Source of the DNA: JAHDVS01 sp964370985
Lineage (GTDB): Bacteria > Actinomycetota > Thermoleophilia > Gaiellales > Gaiellaceae
DNA: 18,023 bases
Reading direction: 5' to 3'
NCBI GenBank assembly: GCA_964370985.1
Contig: CAYJLE010000046.1
Span: 1-18,023, forward strand
The notes beneath the pieces were generated by a model. It did no database searches. It worked only from the letters and a program-made list of their open reading frames with translations, and was not told the origin of the DNA. This document shows, piece after piece, positions 15,843 to 18,023 of the stretch (its first letter is position 1; every line of letters starts with the position of its first letter). A program made the position numbers and the translations under genes.

Positions 15843-16943
15843 CTACCGGGGTGCCCAGTCGATGCGCTCGACGTACGCGCGGTGCGCGGCGACGAAGTCG
15901 CCGATCGAGTCACCGCCGAATTTCTCGCGCGCGGCGCGGGCGAGCTCGAACGCGACGACGGCCTCGGCGACGACGGCGAGAGCCTCGACTGCGCACACGT
16001 CGGAGCGCTCGACGAGCGCCTGCGCGGGCTCGAGCGTGGCGAGGTCGACGGAGCGCAGCGGCCGCATCAGCGTCGGCAGCGGCTTCATCGCGGCCCGCAC
16101 GACGATCTCCTCCCCGGTCGTTACGCCCGCGTCGATCCCGCCGGAGCGGTTCGTCTCCCGATAGAAGCCGCGCCCGTCGCGAAAGAGCTCGTCGTGGGCG
16201 TCGGAGCCGCGCAGGGGGGCGAGCCCGAACCCGTCGCCGATCTCGACGCCCTTGACGGCCTGCGTGCCCGCGAGCGTCCAGGCGAGGCGGGCGTCGAGCC
16301 GCCCCTCCTTGGTCGCGTAGGAGCCGAGCCCGGGCGGGACGCCCCGCGCGCGCACCTCGACGAGGCCGCCGAGGGTGTCCCGGTCGGCCCGGGCCGTGTC
16401 GATCGCGGCCCGGATCGCCTCCTCGCCGCGCGCGCCGCCGACCTCGAGCGCGATGCCTTCGACGGTGACGCCGATCTCCGCGAGCAGCGCCTTGGCGACC
16501 GAGCCGGCGGCGACGAGCGCCGCGGTGTGGCGCGCGCTCGCGCGCTCGAGCGCGTCGCGGACGTCGGGGAGGTCGTACTTCATCACGCCGGGAAGGTCGG
16601 CGTGGCCGGGCCGCGGCAGCGTGACGGGTTTCGTGCCCTTGCCTTCCGGCTCCCCCTCGGGCGGCCACGGGCTCATGCCCCACGTCCAGTTGCGGTGGTC
16701 GAGGTTGCGGACGACGAGGGTGAGCGGCGTGCCGAGCGTGCGGCCCTGGCGCAGCCCGGAGAGCATTTCGACGCGGTCGGTCTCGAGCTGCTGCCTGGGG
16801 CTGCGCCCGTAGCCCTGCTGGCGACGGTGGAGATCGCGGTCGATCGCGTCGCGGTCGAGGACGAGCCCGGCGGGGAGCCCGGAGACGACGGCGACGAGCG
16901 CCGGCCCGTGGGACTCGCCCGCGGTGGTAAGGGTCAGGGTCAC
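15843..16943 (-). CDS. aroC: Chorismate synthase
   Basis: The enzyme converts EPSP to chorismate using reduced FMN. The 366-residue protein has the N-terminal signature TAGESHGPAL (7-16), the segment RRQQGYGRSPRQQLETDRVE, the central LPRPGHADLPGVMKYDL and the C-terminal ETNRSGGIDAGVTTGEEI. Length and motifs are normal. The longer open frame upstream is Arg-rich and comes from reading the toxin gene out of frame. The GTG at 16941-16943 was chosen because it begins the family N-terminus and overlaps the stop of the upstream PIN-domain gene as GTGA. Translation of this essential-pathway gene is therefore probably coupled to that of a toxin. Confidence 0.96.
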   Translation of the reverse strand: MTLTLTTAGESHGPALVAVVSGLPAGLVLDRDAIDRDLHRRQQGYGRSPRQQLETDRVEMLSGLRQGRTLGTPLTLVVRNLDHRNWTWGMSPWPPEGEPEGKGTKPVTLPRPGHADLPGVMKYDLPDVRDALERASARHTAALVAAGSVAKALLAEIGVTVEGIALEVGGARGEEAIRAAIDTARADRDTLGGLVEVRARGVPPGLGSYATKEGRLDARLAWTLAGTQAVKGVEIGDGFGLAPLRGSDAHDELFRDGRGFYRETNRSGGIDAGVTTGEEIVVRAAMKPLPTLMRPLRSVDLATLEPAQALVERSDVCAVEALAVVAEAVVAFELARAAREKFGGDSIGDFVAAHRAYVERIDWAPR

Positions 16944-17365
16944 GCCCCGAAGACTAGAGGCTCGCTCTCGTGCGGCTGGGCGGCGTGCTCGCAGAGCCGC
17001 GCGAGATCCCGATCGAGGTGCCAGACGACGACGTCGCCGCCGGTCGCGGCGGCACATCCGATGATGAGGTAGTCGACGGCCGGCAGTCGGTGGGCCCCGT
17101 GCGTCGTCGCGGCGAGGCTTCGCTGCAGCTCGAGCGCACGAGCGGCCGCAGCCTCGGTGAGCGGGAGCCAGGCGAGCGGCTCGAAGACCTGAGCGAGATC
17201 CTCCTCGTACTCGACACCGTTTCGCGCGCTGTGCAGGACCTCGAGCACCACCGGGACGCAGGTCGCGATCTCGTCGCGTCCGATGCGGTCAGCGAGCTTC
17301 GCCCGCAGCGGTGCATCCCGCTTCGCCCACGCCCAGATCGTCGAGTCGGCCAGGTAGCGCGCCAC
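16940..17365 (-). CDS. vapC: PIN-domain ribonuclease, VapC-type toxin
   Basis: VapC toxins are small metal-dependent RNases held in check by a VapB antitoxin. The 141-residue protein has the PIN layout with acidic residues at Asp7 (YLADSTIW), Glu42 (PVVLEVLHSAR), Asp98 (AVDYLIIGCAA) and Asp118/Asp120 (HLDRDLARL), so the active site looks intact. The GTG start (17363-17365) overlaps the antitoxin stop by one base (TAGTG). Its own stop overlaps the aroC start as GTGA. The length is typical of VapC. RNA target unknown. Confidence 0.92.
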   Translation of the reverse strand: MARYLADSTIWAWAKRDAPLRAKLADRIGRDEIATCVPVVLEVLHSARNGVEYEEDLAQVFEPLAWLPLTEAAAARALELQRSLAATTHGAHRLPAVDYLIIGCAAATGGDVVVWHLDRDLARLCEHAAQPHESEPLVFGA

Positions 17366-17595
17366 TACCGATCGGGATCGGTCCGGGCCCGCCGTAGCTC
17401 ATCGAGCTCCTCCGGGGTCGGCGCGCTGAACCGCCCTTGCCGCACCCGCTCGGCCGCGCGCGCGAGCAGCGCCTGGCGTCCGACGCGCTCGAGCGCGGCG
17501 TTCACGGTGTCCTTGAACCCCTGTGTCCCCAGGGCGGAGCGGGCCCGATCGTATGCGTCTAGATCGATGTCGATGGTGGTTCGATGATACGACAC
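17365..17595 (-). CDS. vapB: VapB-type antitoxin
   Basis: The 76-residue protein pairs with the PIN toxin. Residues about 5-40 (TTIDIDLDAYDRARSALGTQ, then FKDTVNAALERV) fit a ribbon-helix-helix DNA-binding domain: a short strand followed by two helices. The acidic and basic C-terminal part (APTPEELDELRRARTDPDR) should wrap the toxin. This is the standard antitoxin-first order. The GTG start is at 17593-17595. A perfect inverted repeat overlaps it and is a good candidate for autoregulation. The upstream 39 bases are the most AT-rich of the area. Confidence 0.9.
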   Translation of the reverse strand: MSYHRTTIDIDLDAYDRARSALGTQGFKDTVNAALERVGRQALLARAAERVRQGRFSAPTPEELDELRRARTDPDR

Positions 17596-17609
17596 GATGT
17601 GTCACGTGA
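17591..17609. promoter_or_regulatory. Candidate VapB operator over the antitoxin start
   Basis: GACAC-GAT-GTGTC (17591-17603) is a perfect 5-base inverted repeat with a 3-base spacer that covers the vapB start codon. It adjoins the palindrome TCACGTGA (17602-17609). Just upstream lies relatively AT-rich sequence (17604-17640), including CATATT on the minus strand as a possible -10. Antitoxins of this type usually bind such repeats at their own promoter. This is inference from position and symmetry. Confidence 0.4.
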
Positions 17610-17634
17610 ATATGCCTGAAATGGAACACTTTCG

Positions 17635-18023
17635 CTATACGCTCCGAACCGCCGCCCGCATCGCCTCGATCGGGGCGGGGACGCCGGTCCAGCGCTCGAA
17701 CGAGGCGGCGCCCTGGCGGACGAGGATCTCGAGGCCGTCCACGACGGTGGTGCAGCCGGCGGCGCGGGCGGCGGCGACGAGCGCGGTCTCGCGCCCGTCG
17801 GGGAGGTAGGCGAGGTCGACGATCGCCTGCCCGGGCCGGGGCTCGAGCGGGAGCTCCTCCTTGAGCGGCGTCGCGTTGACGACGAGCGTCCACTCGCCCG
17901 CGGGCGGCCAGGCCTCCGCGTCGCAGCCCGCGAGCCGCGCGAGCTCGCGCGCCTGCTCGGGGCGGCGGGCCGCGACGGCGACGGCCGCTGCACCGGCGTC
18001 CACAAGCGCGGCGGCGGCTGCCC
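17635..18023 (-). CDS. aroE: Shikimate dehydrogenase, C-terminal part (5' end outside the window)
   Basis: Shikimate dehydrogenase reduces 3-dehydroshikimate with NADPH. About 128 C-terminal residues are present. They begin inside the Rossmann domain (AAAAALVDAGAAAVAVAARR, where the Arg pair would contact the NADP phosphate) and run through VVNATPLKEELPLEP, IVDLAYLPDGRETALV and VVDGLEILVRQGAASFERWT. These correspond to the family's NATP(L/V)G, DxxY.P and the final GxxMLxxQxxxxFxxWTG segments. The glycine after NATPL is a Lys here, a small variation. The gene ends TAG at 17635-17637, 39 bases before vapB, and is the first of the aro genes in this window. Confidence 0.93.
   Translation of the reverse strand, partial: AAAAALVDAGAAAVAVAARRPEQARELARLAGCDAEAWPPAGEWTLVVNATPLKEELPLEPRPGQAIVDLAYLPDGRETALVAAARAAGCTTVVDGLEILVRQGAASFERWTGVPAPIEAMRAAVRSV

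Noticed and set aside
17399..18005. Alternative minus-strand frames at 17399-17893 and 17559-18005
   Set aside because: They overlap aroE and vapB in other frames and are Arg/Pro/Ser-rich, while the aroE and vapB frames carry recognisable family motifs.

Overview
This window is a single, very GC-rich block in which every supportable gene lies on the minus strand, so transcription runs from 18023 towards 1. The gene content points to an actinobacterium in the broad sense. The run tlyA-nadK-recN-steA-steB-pyrG is the order known from Mycobacterium and Corynebacterium. The run aroQ-pepP-efp-accB-accC-nusB-xseB-ispA-tlyA is an older order shared with Bacillus. GTG starts dominate and many genes overlap by the 4-base GTGA or ATGA arrangement. 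A deep lineage such as Thermoleophilia is my guess from the style of the genes, not something the sequence proves.

Layout in the direction of transcription. (1) 18023-13925, shikimate pathway: the 3' part of aroE, a VapBC-type toxin-antitoxin pair, aroC, a fused shikimate kinase/dehydroquinate synthase (aroK-aroB) and type II aroQ. (2) 13928-12028: an Xaa-Pro peptidase, then a 272-base gap holding palindromic repeats, then elongation factor P. (3) 12010-8848: a 599-residue protein in the accB position, then accC. (4) 8851-7423: nusB, a small XseB-like gene and a short-chain prenyl diphosphate synthase. (5) 7290-5790: tlyA and nadK. (6) 5784-1: recN, steA, steB, a fused GT2/MraY-like glycosyltransferase and the start of pyrG.

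The most interesting gene is the one in the accB slot (10211-12010). Its N-terminal ~440 residues have the fold of the carboxyltransferase subunit of oxaloacetate decarboxylase, pyruvate carboxylase and transcarboxylase 5S. All four residues that hold the catalytic metal in that family are replaced: Asp by Leu11, the carbamylated Lys by Ser171, and the two His by Tyr200 and Gln202. Its C-terminal ~150 residues are a complete AccB-type biotin carrier, including the AccB N-terminal helix motif and a biotinylatable Lys555. It looks like a biotin carrier that has taken on a catalytically dead carboxyltransferase as a scaffold.

Other points worth a second look are the toxin-antitoxin pair coupled to aroC inside the shikimate operon, the GGGGTCTGACCCC palindromes found at two distant intergenic sites, a structured segment between two of those palindromes, the GT2/MraY-like fusion between steB and pyrG, and the absence of xseA and dxs from an otherwise conserved cluster. 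I found no tRNA, rRNA, CRISPR array or insertion sequence. No gene-free stretch exceeds 300 bases.
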